From Rhynchopus euleeides (lineage: Eukaryota; Euglenozoa; Diplonemea; Diplonemida; Diplonemidae), in assembly GCA_963210315.1 (NCBI GenBank), contig OY723256.1, positions 2,294,001 through 2,358,000 of the forward strand: 64,000 nucleotides of DNA, in the 5' to 3' direction. Both the position numbers and the translations under genes were made by a program. The notes below the pieces were generated by a model that saw only the letters and a program-made list of their open reading frames with translations, was not told where the DNA came from and searched no databases. The first letter of the stretch is position 1. Each line of letters starts with the position of its first letter. This document shows positions 41,672-49,470 of this stretch, one piece after another.

Positions 41672-42712
41672 ATGCCCCGCGCCGCCGATCATGACAGCGA
41701 CAGCAGCAGCAGCACATCAAGTGACGGTGACCTCATGCCAGTCCGCAGCAGGAAGGCATACACCGATCGACTGACTGACTTCGAGGCGTACGTCGCTGAG
41801 GAGGCTCCCCGGGTTCGTTCCATGAAGACAATCTACTCCGAGAAGCACATCAAGGGCTATCTCAAGGCCAAGCTGCAGGGGGGTTCTGCCGCATCGTCAA
41901 TCTGGAACTACTACTCCATCATCAACTTCAAGGTCAAGATTGTCCACGGGAACATGATCAAGACAAAGATGCCACGCCTCCACCAGTACGTGAAGAATCA
42001 AACAAAGGGCTACACCACCAAACAAGCCAAAACCTTCTCTTTTCAAGAACTGCAGGACTACATGGACAAGGGCACCGGGTCGCTGGCGAGCAAGCAGGAT
42101 CGTGCGCTTGTGGTGCTGGCCTTCTTCGGTGGGATGCGCTGCGTTGAACTCCGCAACCTGTCGATCGAAAACATCACCGTCCAAGATGAGCAGATCAGCG
42201 TGAAGTTCTACGGTGCAAAGCAGGGAAGCGTCGCGATTGAACGGTCGTTTGTGGTCCCCAAGATGCTGAACGAAGAAGCTGTGTTCTACGACGTCCTCAA
42301 GGCCCATCTGGCCCACCTCTCTCTGTCGGACCTCGTGACGGGGCCTGTCGCAAGACGCATCAACAAGGCCGGCAGCGCGTTCCTCGCTTCGCCCATCGGG
42401 CGAAACCAATTCTACGGGCTGCCACGGAAGATTGCGCTGTGCCTGGAAAAGGACCCGGAGGGATACACCGGGCACAGCATGAGACGCTCCGCCGCGCTGG
42501 CAGCGGCCAATGGCGGCGCGTCCACCATGGATCTCCGCAGGCATTTCGGCTGGCGCGGAGAATCGACGCCGCAGCTCTACCTTGATGCATCCACGACACA
42601 CCAGCGGAACGTCGCGCACATGATGTCAAGCCAGCCTGCACAGGGGACGACGACGGGAGCGCCAAGCCAGAGCAGGGTGACTGTGGATCTGAACGTCAAC
42701 CTGCCGAGGTGA
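41672..42712 (+). CDS. Tyrosine recombinase (Crypton-like transposase)
   Basis: 346 residues from the ATG at 41672. Tyrosine recombinases cut and rejoin DNA through a covalent 3'-phosphotyrosine and would move the element by site-specific integration of a circle. Visible catalytic residues are Arg156 in FFGGMRCVEL, His268 and Arg271 in GHSMRRSAAL, a HFGW box at about residue 290, and Tyr303 in PQLYLDAS. An acidic Ser-rich N-terminus (SDSSSSTSSDGD) precedes a SAM-like core-binding domain (about 30-120). There is no reverse transcriptase nearby in the element, which separates it from the DIRS integrase at 45863. The frame is intact, so it may be active. The alternative is a domesticated recombinase, but the flanking inverted repeats argue against that. 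Confidence 0.8.
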   Translation: MPRAADHDSDSSSSTSSDGDLMPVRSRKAYTDRLTDFEAYVAEEAPRVRSMKTIYSEKHIKGYLKAKLQGGSAASSIWNYYSIINFKVKIVHGNMIKTKMPRLHQYVKNQTKGYTTKQAKTFSFQELQDYMDKGTGSLASKQDRALVVLAFFGGMRCVELRNLSIENITVQDEQISVKFYGAKQGSVAIERSFVVPKMLNEEAVFYDVLKAHLAHLSLSDLVTGPVARRINKAGSAFLASPIGRNQFYGLPRKIALCLEKDPEGYTGHSMRRSAALAAANGGASTMDLRRHFGWRGESTPQLYLDASTTHQRNVAHMMSSQPAQGTTTGAPSQSRVTVDLNVNLPR

Positions 42713-43026
42713 TGCCCTCTAGCCCCTGTGAAGTGTTGTAGCGAGTAGGAGCAATGTGGATCAAGCAAACTGGCCAGGACCTCGCCCCCACACCGCCCCT
42801 GCCCCCAGCCGCTTTTTCCAGGAAATAAAGATTTCCATTATTGCCCTCAATATTGCGGTAATAAGAAAGCTGAGTGTAAATAATGGATGAAGTCACTAAA
42901 CCCAGGCTATATTCCTGTGACTGCTTTATTTCCTAGTTTTGATAAAAACTTTTTAATTACCGAATGGTCAATAATATCGCCTTTAAGTCTCGTAAAGTGG
43001 TTTATTATTACCTCTTGGCTTATGGA
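42713..43026. other. 3' region of the Crypton-like element, non-coding
   Basis: AT-rich relative to the ORF, with AATAAAG near 42823, a possible polyadenylation signal. Nothing else is recognisable before the right inverted repeat. Confidence 0.4.
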
Positions 43027-43226
43027 CTTTCTGCAGGAAACCGGTAATAATGGTTTCAGGACCGGTAATAAAAAAATTTTTTTTTTCGCCTGGCTCAACA
43101 GAATCTGGGGCTCACTGGGGTGCCACACTGAAAAATTTCGGAAAATTTTCGAATTTTTTTTCAGCCATTTTTGGTTAGCCAGGCCTGGGCCCAGCTGGGC
43201 CAGGTAGGCCGAAATTTCGACATGTC

Positions 43227-44021
43227 TGGTGCCCCTGACGACCCCATATTGCGTAGTTTGTGCGTAGTGAAAAGGGGGGGGGGGTCTCATTTTTTGATTT
43301 ACTCAGCCATTCTCTGTCTCTATGCCGGGACCCCAAACTCAAGGAGTTCTTGCTGTTCCGGGGTCAGTGAGGGTGCAGGCGCTTCAGGTGCTGCAGGTTC
43401 TTCAGGTGCTGCAGCGCTGGCAGCCTTCGGTGCGGGTTTCGACGCAGTCTTTGCAGGTCTCTTTGGGGGTGCCCTTTGGCGCGGTGCCTGCTTCAGCTCG
43501 TCGGGTGGAAGCATCAACGCATCATTAAGTCTCCTGGACGTTGTCAGCGGAGGTTGCCTGTGTGGCGGTGACCTCCGTATACCCCGCGGGATCCAGTGCC
43601 AGTAGCGCCTTCTTCAGCTTTTCGTCGACCCCTCGGCCGACGCTCTCCTTGATGTCAAGGGCCACCTTCAGGGTGGCACCTCGCATCGCCCTGAAGGCTG
43701 TGATCGTATCATCATTCACAATCTCGAGGGTGTTCTACGCGGCTCCTGGAACTCACTTCCTTCTCAGGTGTTTCTGGGCATGGGGCAACCTTGCCCAGGT
43801 GTTTCTGGAGTCCCGCCCCACATGTCGTGCGTTCTTTCGTACGGTGTATAGTGAGTTCTGGCAATAATTTTTTGCTCGGTCAGCGCAGTGCCTCCAGTCC
43901 TGTCTCAGTAGCCACACAGAAAGGGGGACCAAAAAAAACTGGGGGGGGACCAAAAAGCGAGACCCCCCCCCCAGATTGCGTAGTTTGTGCGTAGTGAAAA
44001 AGGGGTAAATCAGGGGCACCA
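43227..44021. mobile_element. 795-bp TIR element in the satellite, ATGTC duplication
   Basis: TGGTGCCCCTGA at 43227-43238 and its complement TCAGGGGCACCA at 44010-44021 are the termini. ATGTC lies on both sides (43222-43226 and 44022-44026) and is part of the satellite's own CGACATGTCG, so the empty site is known. Just inside, ATTGCGTAGTTTGTGCGTAG occurs as a direct repeat at 43248 and 43975. Short minus-strand coding remnants lie within. Confidence 0.75.
43320..43719 (-). pseudogene. Small broken coding remnant, unknown
   Basis: On the minus strand, 64 codons from 43719 (containing RGATLKVALDIKESVGRG) end in a stop at 43525. The frame then appears to continue in another register with a Lys/Pro/Ala-rich segment (ending LLEFGVPA) to 43320. 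One base of shift would connect them. Codon use is host-like. It may be captured host sequence or the remains of the element's own gene. No family recognised. Confidence 0.35.
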
Positions 44022-44243
44022 ATGTCGAAAAAAATTTTTTTTGGCCAAAAAAAATTTTTTTTTTTCGCCTGGCTCAACAGAATCTGGGGCTCACTGGGGT
44101 GCCACACTGAAAAATTTCGGAAAATTTTCGAATTTTTTTCCAGCCATTTTTGGTTAGCCAGGCCTGGGCCCAGCTGGGCCAGGTAGGCCGAAATTTCGAC
44201 ATGTCGAAAAAAATTTTTTTGGCCAAAAAAAAATTTTTTTTTT

Positions 44244-44379
44244 AAGCACACTCGTGTGAGCGGAAAGCGCCCCACCACAGCTGCAACCAAACGTGCTCTA
44301 TACACTAACCCCACCCTTCATCAGGCTCAGGGTGTGATCAGTTCAGGGTTTTGTGTGTAGAAGCGTCAACGCAACAAAC
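44244..44379 (+). repeat. DIRS A1 terminal repeat
   Basis: 136 bp, identical in the stretches compared to 17867-18002 and to the start of A2 at 48778. It ends in the 25-bp core shared with B1. Confidence 0.85.
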
Positions 44380-44461
44380 TATCAAGCAGGCGAGAGAATC
44401 AAGAGGGGGGCAAGAGTGACAGAAGCGGACAGAGTACGCCGAGCTGCGTGGTTGTTCTGAA

Positions 44462-44735
44462 GAGAGAGGGACAGTAACTACGCCGTGCGTAACTACGGGC
44501 TGAGGGAGTACGCCGAGCTGCGCGTATTTTGAGGTCAGAGAGGGACAGTAACTACGCCGAGCTGCGTGTATCTTACAGAGAGGGGCAGTAACAACGCCGT
44601 GCTGCGTGTAACAAACAGAGAGGGACAGTAACTACGCCGAGCTGCGTGTATCTTACAGAGAGGGACAGTAACAACGCCGTGCTGCGTGTAACAAACAGAG
44701 AGGGACAGTAACTACGCCGAGCTGCGTAACAGAGA
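44462..44735 (+). repeat. 40-bp alternating tandem repeats upstream of DIRS gag
   Basis: Units begin ACAGAGAGGGACAGTAAC and end in TGCGTGTATCTT or TGCGTGTAACAA, alternating so that the true period is about 80 bp near 44575-44735. They lie directly before the Gag-like start codon, in the leader. They could be a promoter, RNA-packaging or translation element. Confidence 0.8.
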
Positions 44736-44737
44736 AG

Positions 44738-45808
44738 ATGGCCACTCTGGATTGGGACACCCTGAAGGTTCCCGACCCCGCCCACCCCGACAACGAGCCA
44801 GCAGAGCGTCTCCCCGAGTGCATATTCGAAACCTGCAATACAACGCACACAGCCAGGACCGCATTCAGCTGCCACGACTGCGGTGGGACCACGGTCAGGA
44901 CGTGCATGAGAGAGCACATCCCGGCGCACATCGTCCCCGAATGGCTCGAGGGCGCAGGGGACAGGGGCTGGGTGTGCCCCGAGTGCGCATGGGTCCGGCA
45001 GGCGGTCGACGAGGAGACCGCGGCGGACCTGGCAGCAGGGGCGGGCGAGCTAGGCGAGGACGGGGAGTACAGCGAGGCGGACAGCCAGAGTGGCACGGGC
45101 CTCCAGCACAGGGACGCACACCACCCCGCCGACTCGAACACCGATCTCCGCGTGGCGAACTCGCTGGAGTACCTGCTGAAGTTGACAGGCCGGCTGGAGA
45201 AGGAGCAGAAGGAGCTGAAGAAGACCGCGGAGACGCAGGCGAAGCAGATCGCCACTCTGCAGAAGGCGCTGCAGCGGACGGAGGCCGAGTTGCCCGCTGA
45301 CTTCTCCGCCCACATCGTGTCGACCTGGGGATCGTCGATCGCCACTGCCCCCGGACGCAGGTTGGTGAAAGCTGAGGTATCCCGGGTTTTCCGACAGGCG
45401 GAGCTCAGCGATGCCCCGAGTTCACCGGACTGGCAACACCAGCTCATCCAGGCCTTCGACTCTCTGTTTCAGACAATGGGGCTGATCCGCGACGACGACG
45501 ATCCGGACCGGTTTATCGAGGCCCTTCACAAGACAATCGTCGCTATGAACTCACACTTTCTCCTGAAGGGGCGAGCGGGCGCCCGCCTCTACCTGGCAAA
45601 GGCGAAGATTATGGACCCAGCGAAGTACGATGCGGTGGCACACGGGCGCCTACTCCGGGAGGGGCGGGCCACGCAGGACGACACGCAGGAGAGGCGGGCC
45701 GCGTTTCAGGAGCGGTTCCTGCAGGAGCGTAACACGCAGGACCGCCCCGCGCCCTACTCGGGAAAGGGCCACCACAAAGGACGGGGGGGGAAAGGCAAGC
45801 GACAGTGA
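44738..45808 (+). CDS. DIRS Gag-like protein with Cys/His region
   Basis: 356 residues from the ATG at 44738, the first ORF of the element. The N-terminal third has Cys/His pairs (CIFETC, CHDC, CPEC; about residues 29-86) that look like zinc-binding fingers. A coiled coil follows (LEKEQKELKKTAETQAKQIA, about 151-170), then a globular region and a very basic tail (GKGHHKGRGGKGKRQ) suited to nucleic-acid binding. Gag proteins of this class package the RNA. Sequence similarity to known Gags is not visible to me; the call rests on position, coil and basic tail. The next frame starts 55 bp downstream of its stop. Confidence 0.65.
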   Translation: MATLDWDTLKVPDPAHPDNEPAERLPECIFETCNTTHTARTAFSCHDCGGTTVRTCMREHIPAHIVPEWLEGAGDRGWVCPECAWVRQAVDEETAADLAAGAGELGEDGEYSEADSQSGTGLQHRDAHHPADSNTDLRVANSLEYLLKLTGRLEKEQKELKKTAETQAKQIATLQKALQRTEAELPADFSAHIVSTWGSSIATAPGRRLVKAEVSRVFRQAELSDAPSSPDWQHQLIQAFDSLFQTMGLIRDDDDPDRFIEALHKTIVAMNSHFLLKGRAGARLYLAKAKIMDPAKYDAVAHGRLLREGRATQDDTQERRAAFQERFLQERNTQDRPAPYSGKGHHKGRGGKGKRQ

Positions 45809-45862
45809 CTTCCCGACACCAGCAGGGGACGCCCGCGGGCCACGACCCTCCCCCCCGCCGCG

Positions 45863-46828
45863 GTGGTGTATGTGAAGGCAGTACCATCTGCCCCCCCGTC
45901 AACAAGAGGACGCCCCCGCAAGACCGAGACGAGCGTGACCCCGGAGGAAGCAACCACCATTCGCCAGGAACTACAGCACACCCTGTCCCAAGCCCTCGCA
46001 CCCACATACTGGGGGGCCCTCCGCCGCACATACGACAGATACTCGCAGTTCCGGGAAGGGTGGATGAAAGCGGAGAGGCGGACACTGCCACACGACGAAG
46101 GGGCGGTGCTGTGGGTCACGAAGCAACGGAAGGACGGGCTATCAGTGCAGTCCGCCCTCCAGTACCTCAACAACCTTGCAGCAGCACTCAGACGCTTCGC
46201 AGCGTTCCCCCTCGACGGAAGACAAATTGTGGCGGACTACAGGCGGGCGCTGAAGCGGGGAGGAGCACTACGACCACAGAAGCAAGCAGAACCAGCAACA
46301 GCCCACAACATCCGGGAGGCGCTAGCGAAGGAGCCACGTCCCATCGTGAAACTGCTGCTCGGCATCATGTGGGGGGGTGCGGCAAGGGCTTCGGACGCAC
46401 TGCGTTTGGATGTGAAGGACGTCACATCGGAAAAGCGCAGCGAGCCGATATACGTGCGCTGGACCCAGTCGAAGGCGGACCCTTTCCACATGGGTCACAT
46501 CACAGGAATCTCCCTGCCGAAGGACCTACACCGTATCCTCCGACACCGCCTCCGCAGGGCGCGCAGTGCAGGAGAGACGAGACTGTTCCCGGCGGACGTC
46601 ACCTACCGGACCGTGGTAAAAGCCGTCAAGCGGGCACGGAGGGGGCTCACGGCACACTCTCTGCGGAGGGGGGCACTCACACAGCTTGCGCGGAAGAACG
46701 TTCCACTGGAGGAGGTGCGCCTCCTCTCGAGACACGCGACGGTCGACGGTGTGATGCGTTACGTATCAGCGGCGGAAAACGCACACGCGCGCGAGACAGC
46801 ACAGGTGTCGGCGAAGATCGAGTGGTGA
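45863..46828 (+). CDS. DIRS tyrosine recombinase (integrase)
   Basis: 321 residues; the frame's first codon is GTG, so the true start or upstream linkage is unclear. Catalytic residues are Arg175 in MWGGAARASDAL, His265 and Arg268 in HSLRRGAL, a His in LSRHATVDG, and Tyr300 in VMRYVS. It should recombine the circular cDNA at the 25-bp core or at T-rich target sites. It is related to the frame at 63353-64000: both have ALKR/GLKR followed by GALRPQ, then GAARxSD, then KxDPFxxG. It ends TGG TGA at 46828, overlapping the start of the RT frame. Confidence 0.85.
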   Translation: MVYVKAVPSAPPSTRGRPRKTETSVTPEEATTIRQELQHTLSQALAPTYWGALRRTYDRYSQFREGWMKAERRTLPHDEGAVLWVTKQRKDGLSVQSALQYLNNLAAALRRFAAFPLDGRQIVADYRRALKRGGALRPQKQAEPATAHNIREALAKEPRPIVKLLLGIMWGGAARASDALRLDVKDVTSEKRSEPIYVRWTQSKADPFHMGHITGISLPKDLHRILRHRLRRARSAGETRLFPADVTYRTVVKAVKRARRGLTAHSLRRGALTQLARKNVPLEEVRLLSRHATVDGVMRYVSAAENAHARETAQVSAKIEW

Positions 46829-48663
46829 AGAAAAAACGACAGCAAGGGGGGACTACGCGCACACAGCCAAAACCCCTGACAGCAACCCACTTCCCGGGGA
46901 CCACGAGGCTGTTCGCAGCGCGCCGCTACTACGAAGATGCCACATCCGACGAAGCCACGTCCGACCCTCCACCCAGTGATGAGGAAGCGTGGAGCGAGGT
47001 GGATAGCGCAGAGTCGTACGGTCCGGGTGTCGAGGACCTCTACGGGGAGGACTTGGGTGTGTGCACGGGGGGGAAGGTGATACGGCCAGCCAACGCGAAG
47101 ACGGAGCTGCCGGAGGAAGAGGACTACATCGCGGAGATCTGCACCTCACGCCTCAATCTCAAGGAACTGCGACGGTTGGACAGCGAGGGTGAACTGACGG
47201 GGGTCCTGGACCTCATCACCAAGCCAGCCGCTTTCGCTGACGCACTGCTTCCCGAGGCCCGCCAAGAACTACGTAAAACGGGGAGGAAGGTATCACGCCA
47301 CATGTTGCACCACCTGGACACCTTGGTTGAGTATGGCGTCCTGACGGAGGCGGATGCACACCCGTACCTCACGCTGCCAGCGTTCACCGTGTCCAAGAAG
47401 TCTGGGGGCCAACGTTTCATCGTCGACGCAAGGCGGCTAAACGCACTGATGACACGCCCACCGGACATGCGTTTGCAGGACATCACGGAGGTGACACAGC
47501 GAGTGGCCGCGGCGAGCTGGGTGGTGATGGCAGATGCACGCAGCTGGTTCTACCAGTTCCCCGTACACAAGGAGATCCAACGCTACTTCGAAGTGCGCCT
47601 AGGCGGGGAGAGAAAGACATTCGTGAAGACCTTCCTGACTGTCATGTGCATGGGGTGGTCACATTCCCCGGCAATCGCGAACCGCAGCGCACGCGTGCTG
47701 CTCCCGCCAGAGCACGGAATAGTCTGGATTGACAACTTCATCGCTGTCGGAGACTCCCTACCAGAGGCACAGGCGAGGTACGCCGACTTCATCAGCCGCT
47801 GCGAGAAGGTGGGGGCCGCCCTGAACTTCGACGACACACAACACGGCGTGCCGCTGCAGGACTTCACAGTGTTCGGGATCCACTTCGACCTGACGCGACA
47901 CCGTTTCCGCATGGACACAGCCTGGGTGCAAAAAGTCCTCGGACGGGAAGAGTACAAGGAAGTCGTCAACGGCCACACGACACCACGCAGGGCGTTCAGA
48001 GTATTCGGGTCTTTCGTCTGGCAGTCGTATGTGATGCGGACACCGATGTGTTACATGCCAGCCGTGTTGTCCTTCGTGCGGCGCATCGCGAAGCAGACTC
48101 ACTCGAACAACGCCCGATGGGACTCCAGGGTCGCAGTACCTCCGTCAGTGCAGGCGGAGACAGTGGCGCGGACACGACTCATCGAGGACAACGAGTGGTA
48201 TACGCCGCAGAACCCGCCACCGACCATTGAGCTCTGGACAGACGCGTCATCCACGGCGTGGGCGGCGGTGCTCGTGTTACCGGGAGGGGAGTCAGTGTCC
48301 CAAGGTGCGTTCGAAGGGAGCGACGCGGACACGAACATCTTCCTGAAGGAAGCGTATGCAGTGTGGCAGGGGGTGCGCATGATGCAGCGTGTGAGGGAGG
48401 CAAGCGTGACCTGCCACATAGACAACCTCGGCCTGGTGTTCGCGCTCCGGAAGGGCCACTGCGCCAACTACCGAGGCAACCTTCTGCTGCAGGAGATATA
48501 CACAACAGCGCGCCGCCAGCAGATACGACTGATTCCACACTGGGTTGCGACCCACGACCAACGCGCAGACGCGTACACGCGAGGGACGCAGGCCACACAC
48601 CCCGTGGAGTTGCCACCAGTGTCGATGCCACCCACACTTTTACCAGCGCGCCCGCCTCGTTGA
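46804..48663 (+). CDS. DIRS reverse transcriptase - RNase H
   Basis: The open frame runs from 45805, but protein-like sequence begins near 46804, where it overlaps the recombinase end; no ATG lies there. Reverse transcriptase blocks are FIVDARRLNALM, MADARSWFYQFPVHK (motif A Asp), CMGWSHSPAIANR (motif B) and GIVWIDNFIAVGD (motif C). RNase H residues are Asp in LWTDASSTAW, Glu in FLKEAYAVWQG, Asp in CHIDNLGL and the final HWVATHDQRADAYTR. It copies element RNA to DNA. Motif C reads WIDN rather than the usual YxDD, so the second metal-binding Asp is Asn; this needs checking because it could reduce or abolish activity. Expression probably uses frameshifting, re-initiation at GTG or splicing. Confidence 0.85.
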   Translation, partial: GVGEDRVVKKKRQQGGTTRTQPKPLTATHFPGTTRLFAARRYYEDATSDEATSDPPPSDEEAWSEVDSAESYGPGVEDLYGEDLGVCTGGKVIRPANAKTELPEEEDYIAEICTSRLNLKELRRLDSEGELTGVLDLITKPAAFADALLPEARQELRKTGRKVSRHMLHHLDTLVEYGVLTEADAHPYLTLPAFTVSKKSGGQRFIVDARRLNALMTRPPDMRLQDITEVTQRVAAASWVVMADARSWFYQFPVHKEIQRYFEVRLGGERKTFVKTFLTVMCMGWSHSPAIANRSARVLLPPEHGIVWIDNFIAVGDSLPEAQARYADFISRCEKVGAALNFDDTQHGVPLQDFTVFGIHFDLTRHRFRMDTAWVQKVLGREEYKEVVNGHTTPRRAFRVFGSFVWQSYVMRTPMCYMPAVLSFVRRIAKQTHSNNARWDSRVAVPPSVQAETVARTRLIEDNEWYTPQNPPPTIELWTDASSTAWAAVLVLPGGESVSQGAFEGSDADTNIFLKEAYAVWQGVRMMQRVREASVTCHIDNLGLVFALRKGHCANYRGNLLLQEIYTTARRQQIRLIPHWVATHDQRADAYTRGTQATHPVELPPVSMPPTLLPARPPR

Positions 48664-48700
48664 GAACGAGACGGACACGTCCCTCCGGATGAGGGTCCTG

Positions 48701-48963
48701 GTGTAGAAGCGTCAACGCAACAAACAAAAGGAAATTCATCAGAGCGGTTGTAGCTGTGAAGTGATAGGGCGCTTTTTAAGCACACTCGTGTGAGCGGAAA
48801 GCGCCCCACCACAGCTGCAACCAAACGTGCTCTATACACTAACCCCACCCTTCATCAGGCTCAGGGTGTGATCAGTTCAGGGTTTTGTGTGTAGAAGCGT
48901 CAACGCAACAAACAAAAGGAAATTCATCAGAGCGGTTGTAGCTGTGAAGTGATAGGGCGCTTT
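48701..48963 (+). repeat. DIRS B1 - A2 - B2 right terminal block
   Basis: B1 (48701-48777) equals the last 77 bases or so of B2. A2 starts AAGCACACTCG at 48778 and B2 ends GGGCGCTTT at about 48963. The B1-A2 junction reads GCGCTTTTTAAGC, which would be the circle junction. TSD-less ends meet T then CGCCTGG of the satellite. Confidence 0.85.
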
Positions 48964-49470
48964 TCGCCTGGCTCAACAGAATCTGGGGCTCACTGGGGTG
49001 CCACACTGAAAAATTTCGGAAAATTTTCGAATTTTTTTTCAGCCATTTTTGGTTAGCCAGGCCTGGGCCCAGCTGGGCCAGGTAGGCCGAAATTTCGACA
49101 TGTCGAAAAAAAATTTTTTGGCCAAAAAAAAATTTTTTTTTCGCCTGGCTCAACAGAATCTGGGGCTCACTGGGGTGCCACACTGAAAAATTTCGGAAAA
49201 TTTTCGAATTTTTTTTCAGCCATTTTTGGTTAGCCAGGCCTGGGCCCAGCTGGGCCAGGTAGGCCGAAATTTCGACATGTCGAAAAAAAATTTTTTGGCC
49301 AAAAAAAAATTTTTTTTTCGCCTGGCTCAACAGAATCTGGGGCTCACTGGGGTGCCACACTGAAAAATTTCGGAAAATTTTCGAATTTTTTTTCAGCCAT
49401 TTTTGGTTAGCCAGGCCTGGGCCCAGCTGGGCCAGGTAGGCCGAAATTTCGACATGTCGAAAAAAAATTT

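Larger units (their letters stand above)
41353..43072 (+). mobile_element. Crypton-like tyrosine-recombinase element
   Basis: One recombinase gene lies between inverted repeats. The 42-bp inverted sequences at 41576-41617 and 43027-43068 match at nearly all positions; inner ends are CTGCAGAAAG. Left of the first lies another TTATTACCGG block and a large snapback hairpin (41402-41526). The whole is inserted in the A/T tract of the 177-bp satellite, whose remainder resumes at 43087. Outer limits are approximate. Cryptons normally lack long TIRs, so the assignment rests on the protein. Confidence 0.65.
44244..48963 (+). mobile_element. Complete DIRS/PAT-type retrotransposon with split direct repeats
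   Basis: 4.72 kb in the order A1 (44244-44379), Gag-like ORF, tyrosine recombinase, RT-RNase H, B1 (48701-48777), A2-B2 (48778-48963). A1 equals the first part of A2-B2 and B1 equals its last part, and the two overlap by a 25-bp core (44355-44379 and 48701-48725). This is the arrangement of PAT/Ngaro-like DIRS elements, which replicate through a circle and integrate by recombinase rather than by a DDE integrase. It is inserted at a T-tract followed by CGCCTGG in the satellite, without a clear target duplication. All three ORFs are open. Confidence 0.88.
41296..49470. repeat. 177-bp satellite array split by three mobile elements
   Basis: The unit starts CGCCTGGCTCAACAGAATC, contains GGCCTGGGCCCAGCTGGGCC, and ends ATTTCGACATGTCG followed by A- and T-tracts around TTGGCC. 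Pieces are a left remnant (41300-41352), 43087-43226 continued at 44027-44065, 44066-44243, and three uninterrupted tandem units (48965-49141, 49142-49318, 49319-49470). Removing the Crypton-like element, the 795-bp TIR element and the DIRS element would restore a continuous array of about five units. Confidence 0.8.

Noticed and set aside
45805..46800. N-terminal 330 codons of the RT open frame
   Set aside because: They overlap the tyrosine recombinase in another register and read as low-complexity Arg/Gly/Thr sequence; the real RT protein starts near 46804.
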